A DNA stretch of 36,325 nt from Mesorhizobium sp. WSM3862 (GTDB lineage: Bacteria; Pseudomonadota; Alphaproteobacteria; Rhizobiales; Rhizobiaceae), in NCBI RefSeq assembly GCF_002294985.1, contig NZ_NSGE01000017.1:1-36325 (forward strand), given 5' to 3'. Shown one piece after another: positions 16,649-24,085 of the stretch (the first letter of the stretch is position 1; each line of letters begins with the position of its first letter). The translations under genes were made by a program, and so were the position numbers. The notes below the pieces were generated by a model, which searched no databases, was not told where the DNA came from, and saw only the letters and a program-made list of their open reading frames with translations.

Positions 16649-17284
16649 ATGATGAAGCGTTTCGCAAACTCCGAGGACGGCGCCGCCATGGTCGAGGCGA
16701 CCATCGTCTCCACGCTGCTCTTTGCGCTGACGCTCGGCTTCGTCGATTTTGGCTATGCTTTCTACCAATGGAACGCAGCTACGAAAGCGGTCCAAATCGG
16801 AGCTCGCATGGCTTCGGTTTCAGATCCGGTGGCCAGCAATCTAACCACTGCCGGACCGACAACGACGCCTGGCGCTCCAGTCGTGGCCGGTGCATATGGT
16901 CCTTTCGCCTGCTCATACACAGGAGCCAATGGCTCGTGCACCAATAGTGGCACCTTCAACGCCACGGCTTTCAGCAGGATCTTCCGAGGCGACACGGCCG
17001 TCACCAATGACAATAGCTGCCCGACGCTTGCTGCAGGCCAGAGACCTGGGATGTGTCACTTTTTCCCCGGCCTGCTGCGCAGCAACGTTGTGGTCACTTA
17101 CACGGCGACCGGGCTTGGCTACCAGACCCGGCTCGGCGGTCCCATTCCGACGATCACCGTCAGCCTTCAAAACCGGACCTTCCAGTTCTTCTTCCTCCAG
17201 GAATTAATGGGCTTTGCCAACGTCAACATGCCCTCCATGCTGAGCACGGTCACGGGCGAAGATATGAAGACCAACGCGCCATGA
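16649..17284 (+). CDS. TadE-like pseudopilin (second)
   Basis: Codes for 211 residues from ATG 16649, two bases after the preceding stop. A longer frame reaching back to 16529 only overlaps the previous gene in another phase. The TadE motif is clear: N-S-E-D-G-A-A-M-V-E-A-T-I-V-S-T-L-L-F, with Gly at -1 and Glu at +5 of the cleavage site, followed by a hydrophobic helix. Four cysteines lie in the periplasmic part. The stop overlaps the cpaE start as ATGA. Confidence 0.9.
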   Translation: MMKRFANSEDGAAMVEATIVSTLLFALTLGFVDFGYAFYQWNAATKAVQIGARMASVSDPVASNLTTAGPTTTPGAPVVAGAYGPFACSYTGANGSCTNSGTFNATAFSRIFRGDTAVTNDNSCPTLAAGQRPGMCHFFPGLLRSNVVVTYTATGLGYQTRLGGPIPTITVSLQNRTFQFFFLQELMGFANVNMPSMLSTVTGEDMKTNAP

Positions 17285-18444
17285 ACGCGATCGACACCAG
17301 AGTGCTGCCGACGAAACGCAAGCAGGTCGCGCTGTTTTCGTCCGATGCGAATTTCAGGCACGACGTGACCACGCGGCTCGACGCGCTGGCGATCTATGAC
17401 GTCAAGGTTTCGGAGGCGGTCGAGTTCCTAAAGGGGCCGCCGGTCGATGCGCGGCCGGGCATCATCATCCTCGATCTCGGTGACGGCGAGCTGCTCGGCA
17501 ACAATGCGCTGGTCGAGGCGCGCTCGGCCTGGGCTTCGGTGCCGCTGATCGCGGTCTCGGGCGAGCTGACGTCCGAGCAGACGCGGGTGCTGGTGCGCAT
17601 GAATGCGTCGGACTGGCTGCACAAACCGCTCGACCCCAAGGAACTGCTCAACGCCGTCACCTTCCATGACACCGGCAACCAGGGCACGAAGAGCCGGATC
17701 GTCACTTTCATTGCCGCCAGCGGCGGCGCCGGCGCGACCACCCTGGCGATCTCGGCGGCCGAGCATCTCGCCTCGAAATCGGCCGAGCGGGCGGCCTCGA
17801 CCTGCCTCGTCGACCTCGACTTCCAGAGCGCCAATTGCGGCGCCTATCTCAACCAGTTCAACCAGTTCGACCTTGCCGGCATCATCGGCCAGCCGGAGCG
17901 GCTCGATGTCGAGCTGATGGACGTCATCAAGCTGTCGCGGCCGTCCGGCCTCACGCTCTATTCCTTCGAGCGGCCGCAATTGCCGTTCGAGCCGCATGGC
18001 GCCGATTTCGTCTTCCGGCTGCTCGACCTCGTCGCCTACCGCTTCGACGACATCGTTATCGACCTGCCGAACATCGAGACGCCGTGGCACGAGTCGGTGC
18101 TGCGCACCAGCGACGAGATCTTCATCGTCTTCGAGCTCAACGTCGCCTCGCTCAGGCAGGGCAAGCGGCTCTACAAGAAGATCCGCGAATTGCGCGGCAA
18201 CGGCGTCTCGATCACGCTGGTCGCCAACAAGCACAAGCGCAAATGGTTCGGCAACCACTTCTCGCGCAGCGAGCTGGAGAAGATCTTCAAGGCGCCGCAC
18301 ATCAAGTCGCTGGTGCTCGACAACGCGCTGCTGGCCGATGCGCTGAACCGCGCCATACTGCCCTCGGAGGTGGACGGGCGGGCCCGCTTCAACAAGGACC
18401 TGAAGCGCATGTTCAAGGAGCGGCTGGACAATGCCCAGCGCTAG
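17281..18444 (+). CDS. cpaE: CpaE/TadZ, pilus localisation ATPase
   Basis: Codes for 387 residues from ATG 17281, overlapping the previous stop by ATGA. Residues 1-130 form a receiver-like domain (G-I-I-I-L-D-L-G-D-G-E). A ParA/MinD-type ATPase domain follows with the P-loop A-S-G-G-A-G-A-T-T at about 146. The signature lysine of the deviant Walker A is absent (GGAGATT), as in several TadZ proteins, which bind nucleotide weakly. CpaE positions the pilus machine, at the pole in Caulobacter. The gene is more GC-rich than the two upstream, with a GCG/CTG-heavy codon choice. Confidence 0.93.
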   Translation: MNAIDTRVLPTKRKQVALFSSDANFRHDVTTRLDALAIYDVKVSEAVEFLKGPPVDARPGIIILDLGDGELLGNNALVEARSAWASVPLIAVSGELTSEQTRVLVRMNASDWLHKPLDPKELLNAVTFHDTGNQGTKSRIVTFIAASGGAGATTLAISAAEHLASKSAERAASTCLVDLDFQSANCGAYLNQFNQFDLAGIIGQPERLDVELMDVIKLSRPSGLTLYSFERPQLPFEPHGADFVFRLLDLVAYRFDDIVIDLPNIETPWHESVLRTSDEIFIVFELNVASLRQGKRLYKKIRELRGNGVSITLVANKHKRKWFGNHFSRSELEKIFKAPHIKSLVLDNALLADALNRAILPSEVDGRARFNKDLKRMFKERLDNAQR

Positions 18445-18499
18445 AGCAACTCCAGGAGATCCGCGCAGCGGTTTTCCATCCGAAATTGCGACAAAGCAA

Positions 18500-19063
18500 A
18501 TGCGGCGGATAGCGACAGGCTTCGCCGGTGCCTGCCTGATCGGCATCGCGCTGGCGGTGCCTTGTGATTTCGCGGAAGCCGGATCGGGGCTGCCCCCGCT
18601 TCCGGCCATGGGCCCAAGCCTTCGCAAGACGGTCGCCTTCCAGACCGGCGAGCAGCCGGGAACCATCATCATCCGCAAAAACGAGAAAGCGCTCTATCTG
18701 GTCACGAACAAGAGCCAGGCGCTGCGCTACCAGATCAGCGTCGGCCGCGAGGGCTTCGGCTGGACCGGCACGGTCAAGGTCGCAGCCAAGACCGAATGGC
18801 CGGAATGGCGCCCGCCCAAAGAAATGCGCGTCCGCCAGCCGGATCTGCCGGCGATGGTGCCCGCCGGTCCCTACAATCCGCTTGGCGCCAGGGCGCTCTA
18901 TCTGTCGCGCGACGGCCGCGACACGCTCTATCGCATCCATGGCACCAACGATCCCAAAGGTGTCGGCTTCGACGGCACGTCCGGATGTTTTCGGCTGACG
19001 AACACGGATGTGATAGATCTCTTCAAGCGCGTCGCGGTGGGCGCAAAGGTGGTGGTTGAATGA
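18500..19063 (+). CDS. L,D-transpeptidase (YkuD family), exported
   Basis: Codes for 187 residues from ATG 18500, which gives a signal peptide (MRRIATGFAGACLIGIALAV). An upstream frame start at 18431 overlaps cpaE. The YkuD domain is recognised by G-T-I-I-I-R-K-N-E-K-A-L-Y-L-V at the start and the active site H147-G-T-N...S161-G-C163-F-R165. Cys163 is the nucleophile that forms or exchanges 3-3 peptidoglycan cross-links, or attaches proteins to the wall. It directly follows cpaE and overlaps the next gene by ATGA. A role in opening or anchoring the wall around the pilus is inference. Confidence 0.88.
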   Translation: MRRIATGFAGACLIGIALAVPCDFAEAGSGLPPLPAMGPSLRKTVAFQTGEQPGTIIIRKNEKALYLVTNKSQALRYQISVGREGFGWTGTVKVAAKTEWPEWRPPKEMRVRQPDLPAMVPAGPYNPLGARALYLSRDGRDTLYRIHGTNDPKGVGFDGTSGCFRLTNTDVIDLFKRVAVGAKVVVE

Positions 19064-19605
19064 CGATGATCAGCGAGCCGGATATTCCGGCAATCGAACT
19101 CAGCGAACAGGAAAAGGCGCCGGGCAGGCCGAGTCGGGCGAGAACCATCGGCGCGGTCGCGGCCGGCGCGGTCCTTGTCACCGCCATCAACGTCACCGCC
19201 GCCATCTATCTCTATCGCGGCGTCAACGACCTGCGGGCATTGGAGGCGCGGCTGGACCAACTCGGTCAGTTCGAGCAGCGGATCGGCGCGCGCATCGATA
19301 CCGTGAACAACGGCTTCCAGAGCCGGTTCGAGACGCTGGACCGGCAGCTGCAGGCGAGTTTCGGCCAGATCAACGGCAATATTGCCCGGCTGGAGCAGGG
19401 CCAGCCCGTCGCCGCCGATGCCGAAATGCCGCGGGCGCCAGAGCCTAGTTTCGCCAACACGACCGTGGCCGAGGCCTCGGCAGGTGAAAACCCCTCTGTC
19501 GGCGCGCCGGCATTCAAGGGCAAGGCCGCGCCGCCCGGACCCAATCCGTCCTATCAGCGCATCCAGCAGGCCGACGGTAAGGTCTACTACAAGAAGATCA
19601 ACTGA
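19060..19605 (+). CDS. Single-pass membrane protein with coiled coil, unknown function
   Basis: Codes for 181 residues from ATG 19060, overlapping the transpeptidase stop by ATGA. A basic cytoplasmic N-terminus (~28 residues) precedes one membrane helix (IGAVAAGAVLVTAINVTAAI). A heptad-rich region of about 60 residues follows (L-E-A-R-L-D-Q-L-G-Q-F-E-Q-R-I type), then a Pro/Ala-rich tail. No known domain. Coupling to the L,D-transpeptidase suggests both act together in the periplasm. It is the last gene of the plus-strand series. Confidence 0.8.
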   Translation: MTMISEPDIPAIELSEQEKAPGRPSRARTIGAVAAGAVLVTAINVTAAIYLYRGVNDLRALEARLDQLGQFEQRIGARIDTVNNGFQSRFETLDRQLQASFGQINGNIARLEQGQPVAADAEMPRAPEPSFANTTVAEASAGENPSVGAPAFKGKAAPPGPNPSYQRIQQADGKVYYKKIN

Positions 19606-19648
19606 CGCGTCACCGGGCGATAGCGGAAGGCATTCCGATCAGCACGGT

Positions 19649-20185
19649 CTACAGATCACGCTGCAGCGCCAGGATGCGGACGGCGCGGGCTTCGGCGCGC
19701 AGCCTCGCCTCGCGCAGGAAGGCGACATGGCAATAGGCGCAGGCCGCAAGGCCAAGGCACAGCACCATGCAGTTTTTCAAGCTGAAGTCGATCGCCAGCG
19801 AGAATTGAAAGCCGCGCGGCGCCGTGAAATTGGCGATCGTGCTCGCCGTTTCCGAACGGCTGCCGGCCGCTATCATCAGACCGGCGAACATCAGCGCGCC
19901 ATGGTTGGCGAGGAAAAAGCCGGCGGATCTCTTGGCATGGCAAGCCATCCAGCAGACGCCTGACGCAACGACGATGACGGCGGCATCGACGGCCATCGAG
20001 CCGCCGAGATAGAAGTCCACCTGCTGCCAGAACATCGTCGAGAAGGGGCGCAGCTCGAGCCAGATGCGCCACATGGCCGGGCTGGCCGAATAGGTTCCGA
20101 GCAGAAACGTCGCCGTCCGTTCCGCCGCCAGCAGGAACAGCATGAAAGCCGGGAAAGCAAAGAGCAGTGTCGGCTTGCGCGTCAT
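19649..20185 (-). CDS. Hypothetical multi-pass membrane protein
   Basis: Codes for 178 residues from ATG 20185. Four to five hydrophobic segments are visible (LLFAFPAFMLFLLAA at the start, AVDAAVIVVASGVCWMAC in the middle, a late LCLGLAACAYCHVAF) with a basic C-terminal tail. It is convergent with the preceding gene and separated from it by 43 bp. I do not recognise the family. Confidence 0.75.
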   Translation of the reverse strand: MTRKPTLLFAFPAFMLFLLAAERTATFLLGTYSASPAMWRIWLELRPFSTMFWQQVDFYLGGSMAVDAAVIVVASGVCWMACHAKRSAGFFLANHGALMFAGLMIAAGSRSETASTIANFTAPRGFQFSLAIDFSLKNCMVLCLGLAACAYCHVAFLREARLRAEARAVRILALQRDL

Positions 20186-20315
20186 GTCATCCCCCTCGAC
20201 ATCCGATGCTCGATTGTAGGCCGCATTGGTTGCGCGAGACTTAACGCAAAGCCTTGCTTTTCAAGCGATGTCATCGCCGCCTAATGTATGATCCGGTGAA
20301 ACGACGAGGCGCGCT

Positions 20316-21017
20316 TTGGGCGAGGCGAAATCGACCAGCCGGCTTGCCACGACGCTCGGCAGCCTCGGGCTGGTCGCCGGCGCGCTGCTGGTCGCCGCGT
20401 CGAGGCACTGGTTGCCGCCGGGCCTCCCCTCCCCGCCTGCCCAGGTCGCGAGCGAGGCCCGACCTGCCTCGCGCATCGCCGTCCACGACACGCGGCCAGG
20501 CCAGCCGGCGCGCAGGATAGCCGAGCACCTCATCGCTCCGCCGCCGCTCGACGTGGCGAGGATCGAGCGCATCGAGCCCCGCCCTCCGCTCGGCGAGCTC
20601 GGCCTCGCCGTGCCGCCGAAGACGTCGATGCCGCAGGACTGGCATGAGACGCTGCTTTATCGCCCGATCGCCACCTCGTCGGCGATCTTCGAGGCCATGG
20701 GGCGCAGGGTGATCGTCAGCGGGACCATCGAGGTCGATCCCGCCAAAACCTGCGCATTCGGCGACGTCATCTGGCCCTGCGGGCAGCGCGCCCGCGCCGC
20801 CTTCAATGCCTGGCTGCGCGGCCGGGCGCTCAAATGCGTCTTGCCGCCCGATGCAGACCGTTTTGCCATCGCCGCGCCGTGCATGCTCGGCAAACAGGAT
20901 GTCGGCGCCTGGCTGGTTGCCAATGGCTGGGCGATGGCGTCTCCCTCGGGCATCTACGGCAAAGCCGAATCCGTCGCCAGGGCTGCCGAGATGGGTGTCT
21001 TCGGCCCGCCGCAATAG
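20316..21017 (+). CDS. Degenerate thermonuclease (SNase)-like exported protein
   Basis: Codes for 233 residues from a TTG at 20316; no ATG or GTG in this frame gives a better start. An N-terminal hydrophobic segment (TLGSLGLVAGALLVAAS) may be a signal anchor. Residues ~115-230 follow the SNase pattern (V-S-G-T-I-E-V-D, C-G-Q-R-A-R-A-A-F-N-A-W, D-V-G-A-W-L-V-A-N-G-W-A), but the catalytic residues of staphylococcal nuclease (DGDT, the R...E pair and YGR) are not present. It is probably not a nuclease. Four cysteines could form disulfides. Upstream lies a short TTGCG/CGCAA inverted repeat. Confidence 0.7.
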   Translation: MGEAKSTSRLATTLGSLGLVAGALLVAASRHWLPPGLPSPPAQVASEARPASRIAVHDTRPGQPARRIAEHLIAPPPLDVARIERIEPRPPLGELGLAVPPKTSMPQDWHETLLYRPIATSSAIFEAMGRRVIVSGTIEVDPAKTCAFGDVIWPCGQRARAAFNAWLRGRALKCVLPPDADRFAIAAPCMLGKQDVGAWLVANGWAMASPSGIYGKAESVARAAEMGVFGPPQ

Positions 21018-21104
21018 GGCATACCCGAAAAAGGCGCGCAACGGCCTTCCCTGCGGCATTGCGTAAAAACGGAATGGCTAAAGCAGCTCGGCGATCCTAC
21101 CAAG

Positions 21105-21219
21105 CGCTGACCCGTTTCAGCGACGAATCACATCGAAGCGAGCACCGGGCCGCAGCCGCCGGCGCCATCCAGGGAGAAAGACACTGATTTCCTTCAAATT
21201 GTAGGCCACGCTGAAACGG
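21105..21219. promoter_or_regulatory. Inverted repeats upstream of the GGDEF-like gene
   Basis: CCGTTTCAGCG (21112-21122) and CGCTGAAACGG (21209-21219) are perfect 11-bp inverted repeats 86 bp apart. The left arm also pairs locally with CGCTGA at 21105-21110 (six-base spacer), giving three copies of one hexamer. The right copy ends about 50 bp before the gene. It looks like an operator set for a looping dimeric regulator. Confidence 0.5.
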
Positions 21220-21270
21220 AAATCGTAACACACCGCCTTTAAGCCAATGCGTCCAACAGGAGATTGGCCA

Positions 21271-22017
21271 GTGAGTATAAAAACCGAGACCGCGCCGGCA
21301 GAGGCCTGGAAGCATGTCGTCTGGCTGACGCTCCTGGGCACCGCCGGCTGCGTCGGCCTGTCGCTCGGCCTCAACTATCTGCTGCTGCTCAGCGACGCGT
21401 TGACGCCGTTCGGCCGCAGCGTCATCACGGCCGCCCTTCTGCCTATCATCATCGCTCTGCCGCTTTTTGCCTTGCTCGGTTGGAGAGAGGTCGAGATCCG
21501 CCGCTACCGGCAGGAGCTCACCAGATCCGGCACCTACGACCATCTGACCGGCTGCCTCAACGGGGCCGTGTTCACGTCGATGGTCGACAGGCGAGCGGCC
21601 AGACCGGCCGGGCCGCGCTCCGGCGCTTTTCTCGTCATCCATCCGGAGCATCTATCGGCGATCAATTTGCGCTTCGGCCTCGAATGGGGCGACGAAGCCT
21701 TGCGGCTGATCGCCGGCGCCATCAGGTCCTCGGTGCGCAAGGAGGATCTGATCGGCCGCATCGGAACCGCGATGTTCGGTGTTTTCCTCGCGGGCGCGAC
21801 CGAGGAGGACGCCAAGGAGATCGGCAATCGCATCCGGGAAGCGGTCGGGCAGATCTATTTCGCACCGAAAGGCGACAAGGACGTGCTCGCCATCCGCGCC
21901 GGCGGCGTCGTCTTCGAGCAGGAGCTGGCTTTCGAAGACATGTTCCGCTCGGCCGAGGAAGGATTGTCCGATTTGCAGGACGAGACCGACTTTCACCTGT
22001 CCCATTTCAACAACTGA
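21271..22017 (+). CDS. Membrane protein with degenerate GGDEF domain
   Basis: Codes for 248 residues from GTG 21271, preferred because AGGAG sits 8 bases upstream; an ATG at 21247 would add eight residues. Two hydrophobic helices (WLTLLGTAGCVGLSLGLNYL and TAALLPIIIALPLFALLGW) precede a GGDEF domain that starts Y-D-H-L-T-G-C-L-N. The signature GGDEF is replaced by GTAMF (bases 21763-21777). The metal-binding D-x-D-x-F-K segment reads H-P-E-H-L-S. The fold is kept (W-G-D-E-A-L-R-L, G-R-I-G). Diguanylate cyclase activity is therefore not expected; a regulatory or scaffold role is more likely. Confidence 0.85.
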   Translation: MSIKTETAPAEAWKHVVWLTLLGTAGCVGLSLGLNYLLLLSDALTPFGRSVITAALLPIIIALPLFALLGWREVEIRRYRQELTRSGTYDHLTGCLNGAVFTSMVDRRAARPAGPRSGAFLVIHPEHLSAINLRFGLEWGDEALRLIAGAIRSSVRKEDLIGRIGTAMFGVFLAGATEEDAKEIGNRIREAVGQIYFAPKGDKDVLAIRAGGVVFEQELAFEDMFRSAEEGLSDLQDETDFHLSHFNN

Positions 22018-22081
22018 GCGGCGCAACCAGCAGCCAAACCGCCGACAACCTGGCGCGAGCTGCGGTTCAAATCTCTGCGTC

Positions 22082-23557
22082 TCAGATGCCGCCCATGCAG
22101 AGATATTTCATCTCCAGATAATCCTCGAGGCCGTGGCGGGACCCCTCCCGCCCGATGCCCGACTGCTTGACGCCACCGAAGGGTGCTGCTTCCGAGGACA
22201 TGCGCCCGGTGTTGATGCCCACCATGCCGTATTCCAGGGCCTCCGCCACACGCCAGACGCGCTTCAGATTGGATGCGTAGAAATAGGCGGCTAGTCCGTA
22301 GATGGTGTCGTTGGCTTCACGCACGACCTGATCGGCATCCTCGAAACGGATGACGGGGGCCAACGGCCCGAATGTCTCCTCCCGCGCCACCGTCATGGCG
22401 CTGGAAACGTCGGTAAGGACCGTCGGCTGGAAAAACGTGCCGTCTCTGGCGATCCGGCCTCCGCCGCACCGGATCGCGCCGCCCTTTGCCACGGCATCGG
22501 CGATGTGGGATTCGATCTTGGCGAGCGCCCGCCTGTCGATCAGCGGGCCGATGGCGACGCCGGGATCGAAACCGTCACCGACCTGAAGCTCGCCGACCCG
22601 CCGCACGAATTTGTCGACGAACTCATCATGAACGTCCGATTGGACGTAAAGTCGGTTCGCCGAAACGCAAGTCTGGCCGGCATTGCGGAACTTCGCCTGG
22701 ACCGCCCCATCCACGGCGGCATCGATGTCGGCGTCGTCGAAGACGATGAAAGGCGCATTGCCGCCGAGCTCGAGACTGACCTTCTTGATCTGGTCCGAGC
22801 ACTGGCGCATGAGCAGGCGTCCGACCTCGGTCGAGCCGGTAAAACTGATCTTGCGCACTTTGGGATTGTGGCAGAGCTCGCACCCCACCGCGGCACCCTC
22901 CGAGGCATAAATGAGATTTACAACACCATCGGGAAAGCCGGCCTCGGCGGCAAGCGCGAACATGGCACCTGCAACAAGCGGCGTCTGTTCGGCAGGCTTA
23001 AGCACAATGGCGCAGCCTGCCGCCAGCGCCGGTGAGATCTTGCGCGCCACCATCGATGCGGGAAAGTTCCATGGTGTGATGGTGCCGACGACGCCGATCG
23101 GCTGCTTGATCACCAGCATGCGGCGGTCCGTCGACGGTGCCGAGATCGTCTCGCCATAGATGCGATTGGCCTCCTCGGCATACCATTGCAGATACGCCGC
23201 CGCATGCGAGACTTCCGATCTGGCTTCGGCGAGCGGCTTGCCCATCTCCGCGGTGAGGATCGCCGCGAGATCGTCGGTGTGGGTGACGATCAGTTGATGC
23301 CACTGCCACAGCATTTCGCTGCGCTCCCGGGCCGTCAGCCCCGCCCATTCGGCCTGTGCGGCATAGGCCTTGTCGATCGCCGCGCGCGTCTCCGCAATCC
23401 CCATGTCGGGAAGTTCCGCCAGCAATTCGCCCGTCGATGGATTGAAGACCTCGAACGTGCTCCCGCCAACCGGCGTGCCAAGCGCCGGCACACGGTCGAT
23501 AGCGCCGAACAGGTCAGGGGATTTCAGGTGGCGCAGGATCGGCAGGCACAGGGGCAA
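22082..23557 (-). CDS. gabD: NAD(P)-dependent succinate-semialdehyde dehydrogenase
   Basis: Codes for 491 residues from a TTG at 23557, with AGGAG seven bases upstream. It oxidises succinate semialdehyde to succinate in the GABA shunt. Aldehyde dehydrogenase motifs are intact: T-P-W-N-F-P, the cofactor loop F-T-G-S-T-E-V-G, general base Glu263 in L-E-L-G-G and nucleophile Cys297 in G-Q-T-C-V-S-A-N-R. Length is normal. Residues 18-30 (bases 23468-23506) look out of frame: the +1 phase reads R-R-Y-R-P-C-A-G-A-W-H-A-G, which suits the family better. This suggests two compensating indels. The gene is convergent with the GGDEF-like gene. Confidence 0.9.
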   Translation of the reverse strand: MPLCLPILRHLKSPDLFGAIDRVPALGTPVGGSTFEVFNPSTGELLAELPDMGIAETRAAIDKAYAAQAEWAGLTARERSEMLWQWHQLIVTHTDDLAAILTAEMGKPLAEARSEVSHAAAYLQWYAEEANRIYGETISAPSTDRRMLVIKQPIGVVGTITPWNFPASMVARKISPALAAGCAIVLKPAEQTPLVAGAMFALAAEAGFPDGVVNLIYASEGAAVGCELCHNPKVRKISFTGSTEVGRLLMRQCSDQIKKVSLELGGNAPFIVFDDADIDAAVDGAVQAKFRNAGQTCVSANRLYVQSDVHDEFVDKFVRRVGELQVGDGFDPGVAIGPLIDRRALAKIESHIADAVAKGGAIRCGGGRIARDGTFFQPTVLTDVSSAMTVAREETFGPLAPVIRFEDADQVVREANDTIYGLAAYFYASNLKRVWRVAEALEYGMVGINTGRMSSEAAPFGGVKQSGIGREGSRHGLEDYLEMKYLCMGGI

Positions 23558-24085
23558 TACCAGTCTCCTCGTTCAAAGGCTGACCTTGCAGAAGGCCAAG
23601 ATGTATTCCGCACGTCCGCGCCTCTCAAGGACTGAGCGTGATCGTTGGAGCTTCTTGGCCTTGGGTCTCCCAGCTTTAACCGTTCTTGTGGTCTTCGCCA
23701 CGGGAATACCGACCTTTCCGTCCAGCGGAAAATCATCAAATTGGAGGGGCGCGTTGTCGAAGGTAATAGACGCCGGTCGTCTTCCATCGCCCAGGGTCTA
23801 GACAGTCTCGAGCTAACACCACCCCTGTGTACCAGACAGGCGCCGAAAAAACCAAGAAAGTCAGATAGCTATTCCCAATCAAAGGGATAGGCTGGTGCTG
23901 CGAGAGAGGATTGAAGTTCCTCAAAGGCGGCACCCCAGCATTGAAAACAAAGAGCTTTTCAGGACTAACGCGTCTCGTCCCATAACAGTCTGCCGCAACA
24001 TGTGCAACCTATAGGCCTGCGGTCCCGAGCCTATTCACACCCAGCACGCAGCACAGTATTGTCAGACAGGCGTGGGGCAAGGGGA
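23558..24085. other. Gene-free stretch at the edge of the accessory region
   Basis: No frame here has protein-like composition or a supported start. The stretch separates core-type gabD from the accessory block and has lower GC than its neighbours. It contains two adjacent imperfect hairpins (23869-23939, listed separately). No tRNA or integrase gene was found. Confidence 0.6.
23869..23939. ncRNA. Two adjacent imperfect hairpins, possible structured RNA or attachment-type site
   Basis: Hairpin 1: CTAT(T)CCC (23869-23876) pairs with GGGATAG (23884-23890) around a seven-base loop. Hairpin 2: GCTGGTGCTGC (23891-23901) pairs with GCGGCACC(CC)AGC (23927-23939) with one G-U pair and a two-base bulge. 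Inside it GAGGA pairs with TCCTC. On the minus strand the end of the long arm reads like a tRNA 3' end (CAGCACCA after TTCAATC), but no full cloverleaf is present. Confidence 0.3.

Noticed and set aside
17428..18678. 416-codon antisense frame opposite cpaE
   Set aside because: cpaE has clear domains and coupled neighbours; the antisense product is Arg/Gln-rich with no recognisable fold.
23891..23939. Possible tRNA gene on the minus strand
   Set aside because: The end resembles a T-arm and CCA terminus, but there is no anticodon arm, D-arm or matching 5' acceptor strand. Kept only as a hairpin.
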